Positions 49,098 through 59,839 of a DNA stretch of 64,000 nt are shown here, one piece after another (positions within the stretch are counted from its first letter, which is position 1; every line of letters starts with the position of its first letter). Made by a program: the position numbers and the translations under genes. The notes under the pieces are model-generated. The model saw nothing but the letters and a program-made list of their open reading frames with translations. It had not been told where the DNA came from and did no database searches. The stretch lies in contig OX457025.1 of NCBI GenBank assembly GCA_949752745.1, positions 99,621,587-99,685,586 on the forward strand. Direction: 5' to 3'. Source of the DNA: Protula sp. h YS-2021 (taxonomy: Eukaryota; Annelida; Polychaeta; Sabellida; Serpulidae).

Positions 49098-49803
49098 AAG
49101 GGTCTAGGACAATTCCTCCCCCAGACAACTCCCCCCCCCCCCAGACAACTCCCCCGACAATTCCCCCCGAACAATGCCCCCCTTAGGACAATTCCCCCCG
49201 AGGACTATCCCCCCCACACTTATTTTTTATTTTTAGTTTACTTTGAATGCCAAAGTCTTTATTTTTAAAATACCTTAAAATCAAAAATGCAAAATTCTTC
49301 TGTCTGGAACGAAAGTTTTTTTTGCCATTTAAAACCTGATGTCGTGGGCAGTACATGTACATGTACATGTAAAAAACCGTTTTTGCTGCACTGAGGTGGA
49401 CAACTTAAAGTTCATTGGTTTGGGTAAGGCATGTAAATTGTAATTGCGACGTGGTGGCTCGGGCAAGAGGCCACCCATAATTTAACCAGGTGCACCGCGA
49501 ACATTACGGCGGATCCGTCCGATGTACATATAAAAAACCGTTTTTGCTGGCACTGAGGTGGCCAACTTAAAGTTCATTGGTTTTGATAAGGCATATAAAT
49601 TGCAATTGCGACAGTGTTGAAATGAAAGGACAATTACCATCTCCAGTTAGAAGATAAAAGGGCAACAATTTGTAAAAAAAAAAAAAGAGAGAGAGAGAGA
49701 GACAGAGAGAAATACAAAGAAAAGAAAAAAATAAGAAAAATAAAAATGATTAGGGGGGAATTGTCGGGGGGGAATTGCCTGGGGGGGAATCGTCCTGTTC
49801 CCG
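49098..49803. mobile_element. Second fold-back element (C-rich arms)
   Basis: Left arm (49098-49225) consists of ggacaattccccccga-type repeats followed by a T-rich segment. Right arm (about 49720-49803) is the reverse complement: an A-rich segment, then ggggggaattgtcggggggg. Between them a roughly 90-bp segment (aaaaaaccgtttttgctg...gtaattgcgac) occurs twice in direct orientation (about 49367 and 49530). No coding content. Same general layout as the element at 26213-26929, but unrelated in sequence. Confidence 0.6.
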
Positions 49804-49819
49804 ACTGAAACAAGTTTAA

Positions 49820-50660
49820 ATGATTTAACGGAGTCAACAAATGTGGGTTTAGTTAAGTCGGCTGTTTTTTTGTTGTTGTTGAACAGACGTTGAAAATAGA
49901 CGTAGCATAGACGTCCAGGGATGCAACGTTGAACAGATGTCTTGGCCACAACAATAAAACAACGTTATTTTCTTTACCGCTTCCCCGGAATTAACTACCC
50001 AATGTCGTTTGAGAAAATCAGTCTCGAAAACAGTAGAATTTATCTAACGTCTCCGCACCGTCGAGTTTTACTGGGTAGCTGCTGAAAATAATTTGGTACC
50101 TGAAGACAACAGTTGATAGCTTGCGAGATCTTTGAATATTGAAATGATCGAGTTTATGAGAAAGCTTTAAAAGTTACAATGGTGTTTTGAATATAGGAAG
50201 TGAATAACGCGGTAACCTCTCGTCGCAGATACAGTTTCTTTTTTACTTTCCAGTTTCACTGATTAAATATCAAGGATGGACATGTAAGGCCTGGTTCACC
50301 ATCATCACATAAAATCACGATCCATTTGGAAATGCACCAAATCTTAGGTCCCGCTGAGAACGAGGTCTTCCTGGGACAGTTAAAGCTTTTATTTCTGTAT
50401 CAATTTGTCTGGAAAGCGTCTAGTCAGAGCTGCAATTTCAACGAACAGCAAGGGATGCGAACAGTGAAAAATTGTATAAAATTGAAAAAATAACAAGTGA
50501 TTAATACTAAAAAATCCATATTAAATCCAGGTTAATTTTAAAACTAGGCATATCAGGTTCACACAAGATTAAACTAAAACACAATGCAACTGCAAGGAGA
50601 TAAAAAATTAAAAACAGCCAAATTCACTTTTTTATTCGGAAGATCAATGCCAAATCAAAT
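49820..50660. other. Unannotated stretch
   Basis: No gene or repeat recognised. Confidence 0.4.
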
Positions 50661-50689
50661 ATATTTTTTGTTGTGTCCTTAGCTTACAA

Positions 50690-51003
50690 TGCACCTAAAC
50701 AACCTTGTTCTCACAAAGCACCCTTCCTAATAAACCTAGTTCTCAAACAAAGCACCCTTCCTAATAAACCTGGGTGCTACAGAGCACCCTTCCCCGCAGT
50801 CTATGTCTCAGAAAGCACACTTCCAAAACAGCCTAAGTGTCACGAATCATCCTTCACAAACAGCATAGGTGTCACAAAGCACCCTTCCCAAGCAGTCCAT
50901 ACCTCACAGAGCACACTTCCCAAACGTCCTGGGTGTCACAAAGCACACTTCTCAAGCAGTCCAAATCCAACGAAGCACCCTTTCCAAACACCTGAGTGTC
51001 ACA
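50690..51003. repeat. About 30-bp minisatellite (cacaaagcacccttcc)
   Basis: About ten degenerate copies of gtcacaaagcacccttccca-aacagccta. Frames over it are repeat-driven. Confidence 0.8.
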
Positions 51004-51230
51004 GAAGCAACGAAAACAAAATCTCCGGAGATAAATTTTTTTTCGATCTTCGACAAAAAGGCCTATTTGGGGAAATTAATCTAGATAAACAAAATGGATA
51101 CCTCATTTTAATAATAATAATAATACTGTGGGTAGTTCGAAATTGAGGTCCAAATTGCCGCATGATGAAAAGATTTTTGAAAACTGAAGCAGAATATTTC
51201 AAAGTTCCGGCAACTTTTCCCGGATCGCCA

Positions 51231-51232
<2 letters not shown>

Positions 51233-51308
<76 letters not shown>
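51233..51308. repeat. (AT)n microsatellite
   Basis: An almost pure (TA)n run of about 75 bp. Confidence 0.95.
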
Positions 51309-51310
<2 letters not shown>

Positions 51311-51588
51311 TTGGGCTCTTAACATAAAAATCTCCGGTGTAAATTATCAATTGCAAAGATGGTTTAATTTAAGCTTCATAGTGAAAAGCTGCCTAACTGC
51401 AGAAAGCCGTGAGGAGTAATTACCTCCCACTGGGTGTCAACCTTTACTCCGTTAGTCCTATAAATCGCACTGGTTAACACTACTCAACAATACAACAAGG
51501 CAGGGCTGATTTTAGGAATTCAAAATTTTGCGCACGCATGCGCGTCCACTTCAAAAACTTGCGCACCTATTCTGATATCCGTATATAT

Positions 51589-52751
51589 GTTACAGTAAAT
51601 GTGTGTAATCAGTAAATTCACGTAATTACTAAAAGTTTTAGGAATTACGTGAAATTACTGTCGGGGCCAGGAATTACGCGAAATTCCTAAAATCTTCAGG
51701 AATTTCATGTATTTACTGTTTTCAAGGGTGTTTTATTTCACAAATTTCCTAAACATCAGTTAGTAAATATGCGTAATGGAAGTCGAACAAAGTCAAACGG
51801 CAAAAAATGGAGGAACACGCTCATATGAACTCAGCCTGTCATGGATTATTTCGAAATTGGTGAGTCCTTTTTCATCTTGAATTGCAATTCGTGAACTCAC
51901 TCACCCAAAGTGACATTTGGTGTCATTTGCCGGAGATGGAATTACATATTGAGTCTTTTGCTTTCATCTCGAAAAAAATTTTAAATTCCACCATTTCGGC
52001 ATTTTTTTTTGTCGTTTGCGAAAAAAAGCAAAGTCCAGGTGGAGAAGCACCTAAGAAACTTTCGATTAAAATTTTATAACTATTTGAAAAAGACTGAGAG
52101 AAATGAATGGTTTGACAATTCAGTTATTTACTACCATTTATTCCAGTTTTTGCCAAACTTCAAAGTTCCGCCATTTCGGCAGTTTTTGGCGAACCGCGAA
52201 AAAAAAATAATAGTCTGGTAGGCGAACCTCTGGGGAACATCCCTGCCTAACATCTAAACGATTGGAGTAAAACTGTAGGAGTAGCATTTTAAAAATAGGG
52301 TCAACACGGGCACAAAAAGTGCCGCCATTTCGTCAGTTCTTCGTCAATTGTCAGAAAAAGTAATAGCTAGGTGGGGGAGCACCCAGGGAGCATTCCTGAG
52401 TAATATCGAAACGATTGGAGCAAAACTGTAGAAAGAGTAGCATTTTAAAGAAAAAGTTTAACAAACGCACACACGCACACACACCCAAGCCCCCTATAGT
52501 GGTACGACTAACCCAGTCCGACAAAGTCGTTTGGGTTAATAAAACGTTAATAAAACGTAAACACATTGTTTTTGTTTAAGTTACAGTTTAGTAATTTCGT
52601 GTAATTACTGACCTCCTGTTTCAGTTATTACATGAAATTCCTGCAGATTTTAGGAATTTCGCGTAATTCCTGGCCCCGACAGTAATTTCACGTAATTCCT
52701 AAAAGTTTTAGGAATTACGCGAAATTACTGATTACACAGATTTACTGTAAC
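51589..52751. mobile_element. Palindromic element 1, GTTACAG ends
   Basis: Left arm 51589-51720 and right arm 52621-52751 are inverted complements over about 130 bp, both starting GTTACAGTAAAT at the outer edge. Each arm contains smaller palindromes around aggaattacgtgaaattact. Outer flanks are TA-rich (tatatat on both sides), so the target is an AT repeat. The centre (about 51860-52560) is filled by a Helitron-like repeat fragment similar to 11850-12285. Confidence 0.75.
52080..52548 (+). mobile_element. Helitron-like / satellite-core fragment inside palindromic element 1
   Basis: About two units sharing aacgattggagtaaaactgt-agg and gtagcattttaaa with the 11.85-12.28 kb copy, ending ctatagtggtacgactaaccc and an imperfect hairpin (AACCCA...CCGAC-AAA-GTCG...TGGGTT, about 52508-52536). 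Confidence 0.55.
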
Positions 52752-52837
52752 ATATATATATATATAAATATCAAATGGACCGGATGACGAAACCTAAATA
52801 AAACAATATTTTTCAGGATGACTTTTAAGTTGTATAT

Positions 52838-52990
<153 letters not shown>

Positions 52991-52992
<2 letters not shown>

Positions 52993-53673
52993 TACATGCA
53001 AAGTGTCAAATGAGGCAGATTATAATCTGCCTGAAAAATTTAGGCAGATTGTAAAATTCCTGGTTCGACCAGGCACGTTGTAATCTGCCTAAAATTTTTA
53101 GGCAGATTGAAATCTGCCTGATTTTGGAGCCTGAAAATTTGACAATTTGCCTGAAATGAAAGGAACGTTTGTAACCATGATCCCCCCATCCGATTTGGTT
53201 GTTGTCTATTCAAAAATGTGATCGTAAGAATAAAAGGCGATTGATGTGGTCAATTGCAATTAAATGGGAGTGAACAATGAGTCCGCTCGCGCGTTTCATG
53301 CGATTTGATTTTTCTTATGTCTTCATTGGCAACTGCAGCAATGTATTTAAATGCAATCGTATCGATTTATGGGGTTTTTGAGATTGCAATTAAACGCAAA
53401 TATTTTTTTTATTTATTGTACTAGCTAAAAAAATAAAAATGTAACACCGTAAATGTATTTATCGGGTATCAATTTTTCACGCCCCTAGTTATACTGTGCA
53501 CAAAATCCCATCAAATACCGGAGGAGCAAGAATTAAGAAGCTACATTGGCATGTTGATCTCAAAATCCCATAAAACGCGTGAGTAGATACTAAAAAACTA
53601 GTCTTATGCATAATGATAACCTAAAATTTTCAGGCAGATTATAATCTGCCTGATTTTACAATTTGCCTGTAAC
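52991..53673. mobile_element. Palindromic element 2, GTTACA ends with 20-bp palindromes
   Basis: Left end GTTACATGCAAAGTGTCAAA and right end (reverse complement) GTTACAGGCAAATTGTAAAA match, and each is followed by the perfect palindrome AGGCAGATTATAATCTGCCT (53013-53032 and 53632-53651). Further gcctaaaatttttaggcaga copies lie at about 53080-53125. The interior is AT-rich with no gene. It shares its terminal GTTACA and AT-rich target with palindromic element 1. Confidence 0.7.
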
Positions 53674-53875
53674 ATATATATGGCGGCCGCCTCCCACATC
53701 CTTTCAAATTATGAGCTATTTGTTACCAATTTGTTAAACATCAACCACAACAAAACACATATGCAAAAAATATAGTTTTTAACTATTCATCTTCTTGAGT
53801 GCGTTCTCCTTAACATCCATAGTATACAATAAAAAATAATCGGTGCGCGCCCTCGTGAAAAGTTTGCGCACTCTT

Positions 53876-54465
53876 ACAAAATTTTGCGCACTGGCGTGCG
53901 CGTCTCGCTCGCCAGGGCGCGCATCTTTACAATTTTTTGCGTACTTTGCGCAATCGCGCGTTCTAAAATCAGCCCTGCAACAAGAGTATTGGGAAGCGCT
54001 CAAGAATGGAAGTCGATCGACCTCGAAACTGCCGAAAGCTGTGGGCCGAATTTATGGTCCAAAATTCTGGTACAAAATTTTGCGCACTGGCGTGCGCGTC
54101 TCGCTCGCCAGGGCGCGCATCTTTACAATTTTTTGCGTACTTTGCGCAATCGCGCGTTCTAAAATCAGCCCTGCAACAAGAGTATTGGGAAGCGCTCAAG
54201 AATGGAAGTCGATCGACCTCGAAACTGCCGAAAGCTGTGGGCCGAATTTATGGTCCAAAATTCTGGTACAAAATTTTGCGCACTGGCGTGCGCGTCTCGC
54301 TCGCCAGGGCGCGCATCTTTACAATTTTTTGCGTACTTTGCGCAATCGCGCGTTCTAAAATCAGCCCTGCAACAAGACTATTGGGAAGCGCTCAAGAATG
54401 GAAGTCGATCGACCTCGAAACTGCCGAAAGCTGTGGGCCGAATTTATGGTCCAAACGAATGAAGG
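53876..54465. repeat. 196-bp tandem triplication including hAT-like right end
   Basis: The landmark ttttgcgcactggcgtgcgc occurs at about 53881, 54077 and 54273, spaced 196 bp. Each unit joins about 100 bp of the transposon right end (through ctaaaatcagccctg) to about 96 bp of flank (caacaagagtattgggaagc...). Units are almost identical. Long frames on both strands result from near-identity of the copies and are not convincing genes. Confidence 0.9.
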
Positions 54466-55160
54466 TTTTGCAGCAACAATCTGGACACTTTTTCGTTTCC
54501 AGCATCACACTGCGGTAATTCAGTGATTTATGGTGTATAAAGTAGCTCGTACCATATTTATGGGAGAGCTGGGCGTGACGGGGTATAGCAGTATTATAAA
54601 GCATTGAGCCAAAGTGTCTTTCGTCTTGGGCCGAAGTGTCCATTAACAAATTTAAGCAATACCGATATTCTAAAAGTGCGAGTTTTTTTTACTAGAGCGC
54701 CCAGTGCACACAAAACATAGGACTACAGGCTTATGTTATACACTTTCAGTCGATACCTACTTATTTTCTTGTTTTTGTAAACAAAAACAAATGTCTCCCC
54801 GACTAAACCCATGATCCCCCCAAAAAATCCTGTTTTTTAATTACTGAAATAAAATATTCATTTCTGCAAACATAACCTTAATTCATTGTAAAAAAAAAAC
54901 AAGTTTGTCCAAGGACAAAGTCCCAGCTTACGAAAAGCAATAAGACCCAATTCCAGCGTGCATAAGTAAGGGAATTTTAATGAAAAATTGGGCTTCAAAA
55001 GATGAGACGGCAAAGAGCTAGCCCAATAATTAATTTAGCACCGGACCAGAACATAGACCGATAAATGCATACAAAGATTTCTTTCCCAGAAAAATGGGAA
55101 ACAGATTTTTTGTATCTCTGGTAGACTGGATAGTCTGCCATAGATACCTTCAAACAACAC
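54465..55160. other. Unannotated stretch
   Basis: No confirmed gene. A minus frame (54392-54649) contains CPDCCCKTFIR, which could be a small exon or a chance pattern; I do not recognise it. Confidence 0.3.
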
Positions 55161-55163
55161 TCG

Positions 55164-57436
55164 CATTTTGGACCAGTGCGCATATTTATGTAACTTGCCT
55201 TGATGCGCGGTTCTTATTCGGACAAGTGCGCATGTTTATTTAATTTTGCGTAGATGCGCGGCTCTCATTTTCGAACAGTGCACATGTTTATTTAACTTGC
55301 GTTGATGTGCGGTTCGCATTTCTGACGAGCGCCCATGTTTTTTTTTACCTTTTGTGAATGTGCGGTTCTTATTTTGGATCAGCGTGCACGTTTATTTACC
55401 TTGTGTTGTTGATGTGCGGGTCTTATTTCGGATCAATGCGCATGTTTATTTACCTTGTGTTGATTTGCGGTTCTTATTTCGGATCAGTGCGCATGTTTAT
55501 TTACCTTGCGTCGATGTGCGATTCTTATTCCAGACCAATACGCATGTTTATTGTACTTGCGTTGATAAGCGGTACTTATTTTGGACAAGTGCACAAGTTT
55601 CCATAGGTTGCCTTGATGCGCGGTTTGCATTTCGGACCAGTTTGCATGTTTATTTGACTTTCATTGATGCACGGTGCTTATTTTGGACATGTGCCTATGT
55701 TTATTTAACTTGCGTTGGTGAGCAGTTCGAATTTCGGATCATTACGCATGTTTATTTAACTTGCGTTAATGCGCGGTTCGAATTTCGGACCAGTGCGCAT
55801 GTTTAATTAACTTGCGTTGATGCGCAGTGCTTATTTTGGACCAATGCAAATGTTTATTTAACTTGCGTTGGAGCGTAGTTCGCATTTCGAACCACTGCGC
55901 ATGTTTATTTAACTTGCGTTGATGCGCGGTTCGAATTTCGGAGAAGTGCGCATGTTTATTTAACTTGCGTTGATGCGCTTATTTTAGATCAGTGCAAATG
56001 TTTATTTAACTTACGTTGGCGCGTGGTTCGCATTTCGAACCATTGCGTATGCTTATTTAACGTGGGTCGATGCGCGGTTCTTATTCCAGGCCAATGCGCA
56101 TATTTCTTTAACTTGAGTTGATGCGCGGTTCTTATTCTGGACCAGTGCGCATGTTTATTTAAGTTGCGTTGATGCGCAGTTCTTATTTTGAATAGTGCAC
56201 GTTATTTAAGTTGCGTTAATGGGCAGTTCGCATTTCGAAATAGTGCGCATGTTTATTTAACTTGCGTTGATGCAAGGTGCTTATTTTGGTCCAGTGTGCT
56301 TGCTTATTTAGCTTGTGTTGCTGTGCGGTTCGCATTTCGGACCAGCGCACATGTTTTTTTTAACTTGTGTTGATGCGTGGTTCGCATTTTGGACCATTGC
56401 ACATATTTATATAACTTGTGTTGATGATCGGTACTTATTTTGGACCGGTGCAAATGTTTATTTAACTTACGCTTATGTGCGGTTCGCAATTCGGACCAGT
56501 GTGCATGTTTATTTAATTTGCGTTGATATCCGCTTCGCATTTCGGACCAGTATACCCGTTTCTTTAGGTTGCGTTGATGCGCAGTTCGCATTTTGGGACA
56601 AGTGAGCAGGTTCATTTAACTTGCATTGACGCGCGATTTGCGTTTCGGACCAGAACGCATGTTTATTTAAGTCCCGTCGATGCCCGACTCTTATGTCTAT
56701 TCAACTTGCGTCGATTCATGGTTCTTTCTTCGGACCACTGCGCATGTTTATTTAACTTGCGTTGATGCGCGGTTCTCATTTCAGACCACTGCGCATGTCT
56801 ATTCAACATGCGTCGATGCGTGGATCTTTTTTTCGGACAAGTGCGCATGTTTTTTAACTTGCGTTGATGTGCGGTGCTTATTTTGGACCGGATCGCATGT
56901 TTATTTAACTTCCGTCGATGCGCGGTTCGCATTTTAGGCCACTGCCCATGTTTATTTAACTTGTGTTGATGCGCGGTTCTCATTTCAGACCAGTGCGCAT
57001 ATTTATTTAACTTGCGTTGATGCGCGGTTCGCATTTCGGACCACTGCGCATGTTAATTTAATTTTCCTCGATGTGCGGTTCGCATTTCGGACCAGTGCGC
57101 ATGTTTCTTTAGGCTGCGTTGATGCGCGGTTCGCATTTCAGACCACTGCGCATGTCTATTCAACTTACGTCGAAGCGTAGTTCTTTTTTTCGGACCAGTG
57201 CGCAAATTTATTTAACCTGCGTTGATGCGCGATGCTTATTTTGGACCAGTTCGCATCTTTTTTTATCTTCCGTCGATACGCAGTTTACATTTCGGACCAA
57301 TGCGCATGTTTATTTAACTTGCATCGATGCGGAGTACTTAATTTGGACTACTGCGAATATCTATTTAACTTGCGTCGATGTGCAGCTGTTAAATCTGACA
57401 ACTGCGCAAGTTCATTTAACTTGCGTTTATGCGCTG
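55164..57436. repeat. 51-bp minisatellite (about 44 copies)
   Basis: The unit gcgcatgtttatttaacttg-cgttgatgcgcggttcgcatttcggaccagt recurs for nearly 2.3 kb. As 51 is 17 codons, frames remain open for long stretches on both strands (plus reads AHVYLTCVDARFAFRTS, minus reads RTAHQRKLNKHAHWSEM). Stops and frame changes occur at irregular copies, with no start or splice context. Confidence 0.92.
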
Positions 57437-57439
57437 TAG

Positions 57440-58792
57440 GAGGAGATTCATTTAATTTTTTTTTCAAAAATTCCGAAAAAAATTCAAAAGTTTTCCAATT
57501 AACTCAAAAAGCACAAGCCGTATGCATGACCCCCTAGAGACGGCTCATATCGAAAATAAATGAAATCTGATAAAAACTGTAGGAGGAAATGCATTTTGAA
57601 TTTTTTTCTTCAAAAATTCTCTCGTCGACTGAAAAAGACAGGCCATATTCACGACACCCTAAGCATGCTTCAGCCACAAAATAAATGATGTTTGATCAAA
57701 ACTGCAGGAGAAAATGCATTTTGAGGTATTTTCATCAAAAATTCCCCCCGAAATTAAAAATTCTCAAGTCGAGTCAAATAGCACAAGCCGTATGCGAGAC
57801 CTACCTAAGGATGCCTCATAGCAAAAAAATTAATGAAATCGGATAAAAACTGTAGGAGGAAATGCATTTTGAAGTTTTTCACCAAAAATTCCCAAAAACT
57901 ACAGAAATTGTCGGATCGACTAAAAAGCGCAAGTCGTATTCTCAACCCCTTAGGGATGCCTCAAACCAAAAAAAAAAAAAAAAAAAAAATTGTAGAGGGA
58001 AATGCATTTTGAAGTTTTTTTTCTTCAAAAACTCCCTAAAAATACAAAAATTGCCCGATCGACTAAAAAGCACGAGCCGTATCCACTCACACCAAAAATA
58101 AATGATATCGAATCAAAATTGTATGGGTAGATGCATTTTGAATTATTTTCGAAGTTTTCGCTTCAAAAATTCCCAAAAAATACAAACTAAAAAAGCACAA
58201 GCCGTATGCACGTCCCTTTAGGGGTGCCTCATGCCAAAAATAAATGACATCGGGTCAAAAATGTAAGAGGAGATACAGTTTAAAATTTCTTTAAAAATTC
58301 GCCAGAAATTCAAAAATCTCCCGATCGACTAAAAAAGCACAAGCCATATGCATGATCGCTTAGAAAATCCTCAAACCACAAATAAATGACATCGAATCAA
58401 AATTGTAGGAGTAGATGCATTTTTTTTTCAAAATTTTTGCTTAAAAAAATCCCCAAAAATACAAAAATTGTCCGATCGACTAAAAAAGCACAAGCCGTAT
58501 GCACGACCCTTTAAGGGTGCCTCATACCAAAAATAAATGACATCGGGTCAAAAATGTAGGAGATACATTTTTAATTTTTTTCTTTAAAAATTCGCCAAAA
58601 ATTCAAAAATCACCCGATCAACTAGAAAAGCACAAGCCGTATGCACAACCCGATAGGGATGCCTCACACCAAAAATAAATGACATCGGATCAAAATTGTA
58701 CGAGATGCATATTACAGCGAACTAACTAACGGGACGCCACCCGCAAACCGATAGGAATACCCCCAGCTTACGTGTAACGTAAGCTGGGCTAA
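57440..58792 (+). mobile_element. Helitron-like element: ~140-bp satellite core and terminal hairpin
   Basis: About nine degenerate units of 130-150 bp contain aaaaactgtaggaggaaatg-cattttgaa, a T-rich run, ccgatcgactaaaaagcaca-agccgtatgcacgaccc and aaaaataaatgacatcgg. The last unit leads into a perfect 12-bp stem with a 3-nt loop (CCCAGCTTACGT-gta-ACGTAAGCTGGG, 58762-58788) followed directly by CTAA (58789-58792). A 3' hairpin and CTRR ending are hallmarks of Helitrons. No Rep/helicase is seen, so this is non-autonomous. The left end is not defined and may be near the end of the 51-bp array. Confidence 0.65.
58762..58792 (+). other. Helitron-type 3' terminal hairpin with CTAA
   Basis: Perfect 12-bp inverted repeat with loop gta, immediately followed by CTAA. 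Confidence 0.7.
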
Positions 58793-58829
58793 AAACTCGA
58801 AATAAACCGAACAGATGGTGGTCACTAAA

Positions 58830-59085
58830 ACAGATAAAAATAGACGTCTTTTTTTCATCAGAGTCTGGAAGTTGGTCGCTAAAGCGGGTTTTACTGCAGG
58901 CCCTTCTTATCCAGATCTGAAGTTGGTCACTATAGTAGTTTTACTGTACGTTACATTTTTTATCCGGGTCTGGAAGTTTGTCAAGACAAAGGTTTTACCG
59001 TACGTCTTTTTACCGGAATCTGGAAGGGGTCACGACAAACGGGTCTTACTTTTTATCCAGGTCTTGAAGGTGGTCGGGATGTTTT
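58830..59085. repeat. About 60-bp repeat (4 copies)
   Basis: The unit cttttttatccgggtctgga-agttggtcactaaagcgggttttact is repeated four times with variation. Confidence 0.75.
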
Positions 59086-59109
59086 TTGTTTTTTTTGCTA
59101 ACAACCATC

Positions 59110-59640
59110 CTCCACATTGGCGAGCCCAAATTTTTTTAAAAAATCGCCAAAAATACATTTTCACAGTAAATGAAGAAAACTTCGCAGTAAACATTTGCAC
59201 TATATGTGGGTTCTTCTTGCCACGTTTCAGCCTAATCCAACAAACTGTTTCGGAGATATCGCAACAGTATAGCCAAAAAATTTGAAAATAAAAAAAAAAT
59301 CGCCCAAAATACATTTTCAGCGGAAATGAAGAAAAACTTTGCAGTAAACATTTGTGCTATATGTGTGTTCTTGCTACGTCTGAGCCTTATGCAACGAACT
59401 GTTTTTGGAGACATAGCCTGCCAAAGTGAAACAAATGCACGAAAACCCCCGTATGTTAAAAAATTGGCCATAAATAGAATTTTTGAAGGAACGCAAAAAA
59501 ATAACACGGGCATCATTGTACCCCCAATACGGATGTATGTTTTGAGAAAAATCGACTCATTAATTTCATAGGAACTCACTGCGGACAGACGGACACACCA
59601 AATGCTATATATGTCTCCCTTAGGGAAGACTTATAATAAC
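59110..59640 (+). mobile_element. Pearl-like element fragment with ~165-bp units
   Basis: Two clear units plus a partial third contain aaatcgccaaaaatacatttt-cacagtaaatgaagaaaactt-cgcagtaaacatttgc. They end in gcggacagacggacacacca (59581-59600), then ctatat and an imperfect stem-loop (GTCTCCCT / AGGGAAGAC, 59613-59630). Same order as the elements at 31.3 and 62.4 kb. It lies just downstream of the RPL13A 3' end. Confidence 0.6.
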
Positions 59641-59681
59641 CAAGGACAACAAAAAGAACATATTTCTTCCTTTTTTTCTCG

Positions 59682-59687
59682 TTTATT
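59682..59687 (-). promoter_or_regulatory. RPL13A polyadenylation signal
   Basis: AATAAA on the minus strand, 69 bases past the stop codon, at a usual distance for a compact ribosomal protein 3' UTR. Confidence 0.75.
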
Positions 59688-59755
59688 TGACATTTTTCTG
59701 TTCGCGCGTAGCCTGATTAAGATTGTACAGTCTGTATTCTGGTCTGCCACTGGGA

Positions 59756-59839
59756 TCACTGGTAGCCGTAGCTCTCTATGATCTTCTGGTAAGGTGCAAT
59801 CTTGTCCGCCACCTTCTTCCTCGCCTGCAGGCGCAGTCT
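59756..59839 (-). CDS. RPL13A: RPL13A last exon
   Basis: 27 codons and TGA. Acceptor GCTTTCAG precedes AGACTGCGC. Encodes a Lys/Arg-rich helix and the C-terminus IIESYGYQ. Confidence 0.94.
   Translation of the reverse strand, partial: RLRLQARKKVADKIAPYQKIIESYGYQ

Noticed and set aside
53843..54518. Long plus-strand open frames of about 170 codons
   Set aside because: Driven by the near-identical 196-bp triplication of a transposon end and flank.
54392..54649. Possible small exon with CPDCCCKTFIR
   Set aside because: Overlaps the triplicated repeat and lacks convincing splice or domain evidence.
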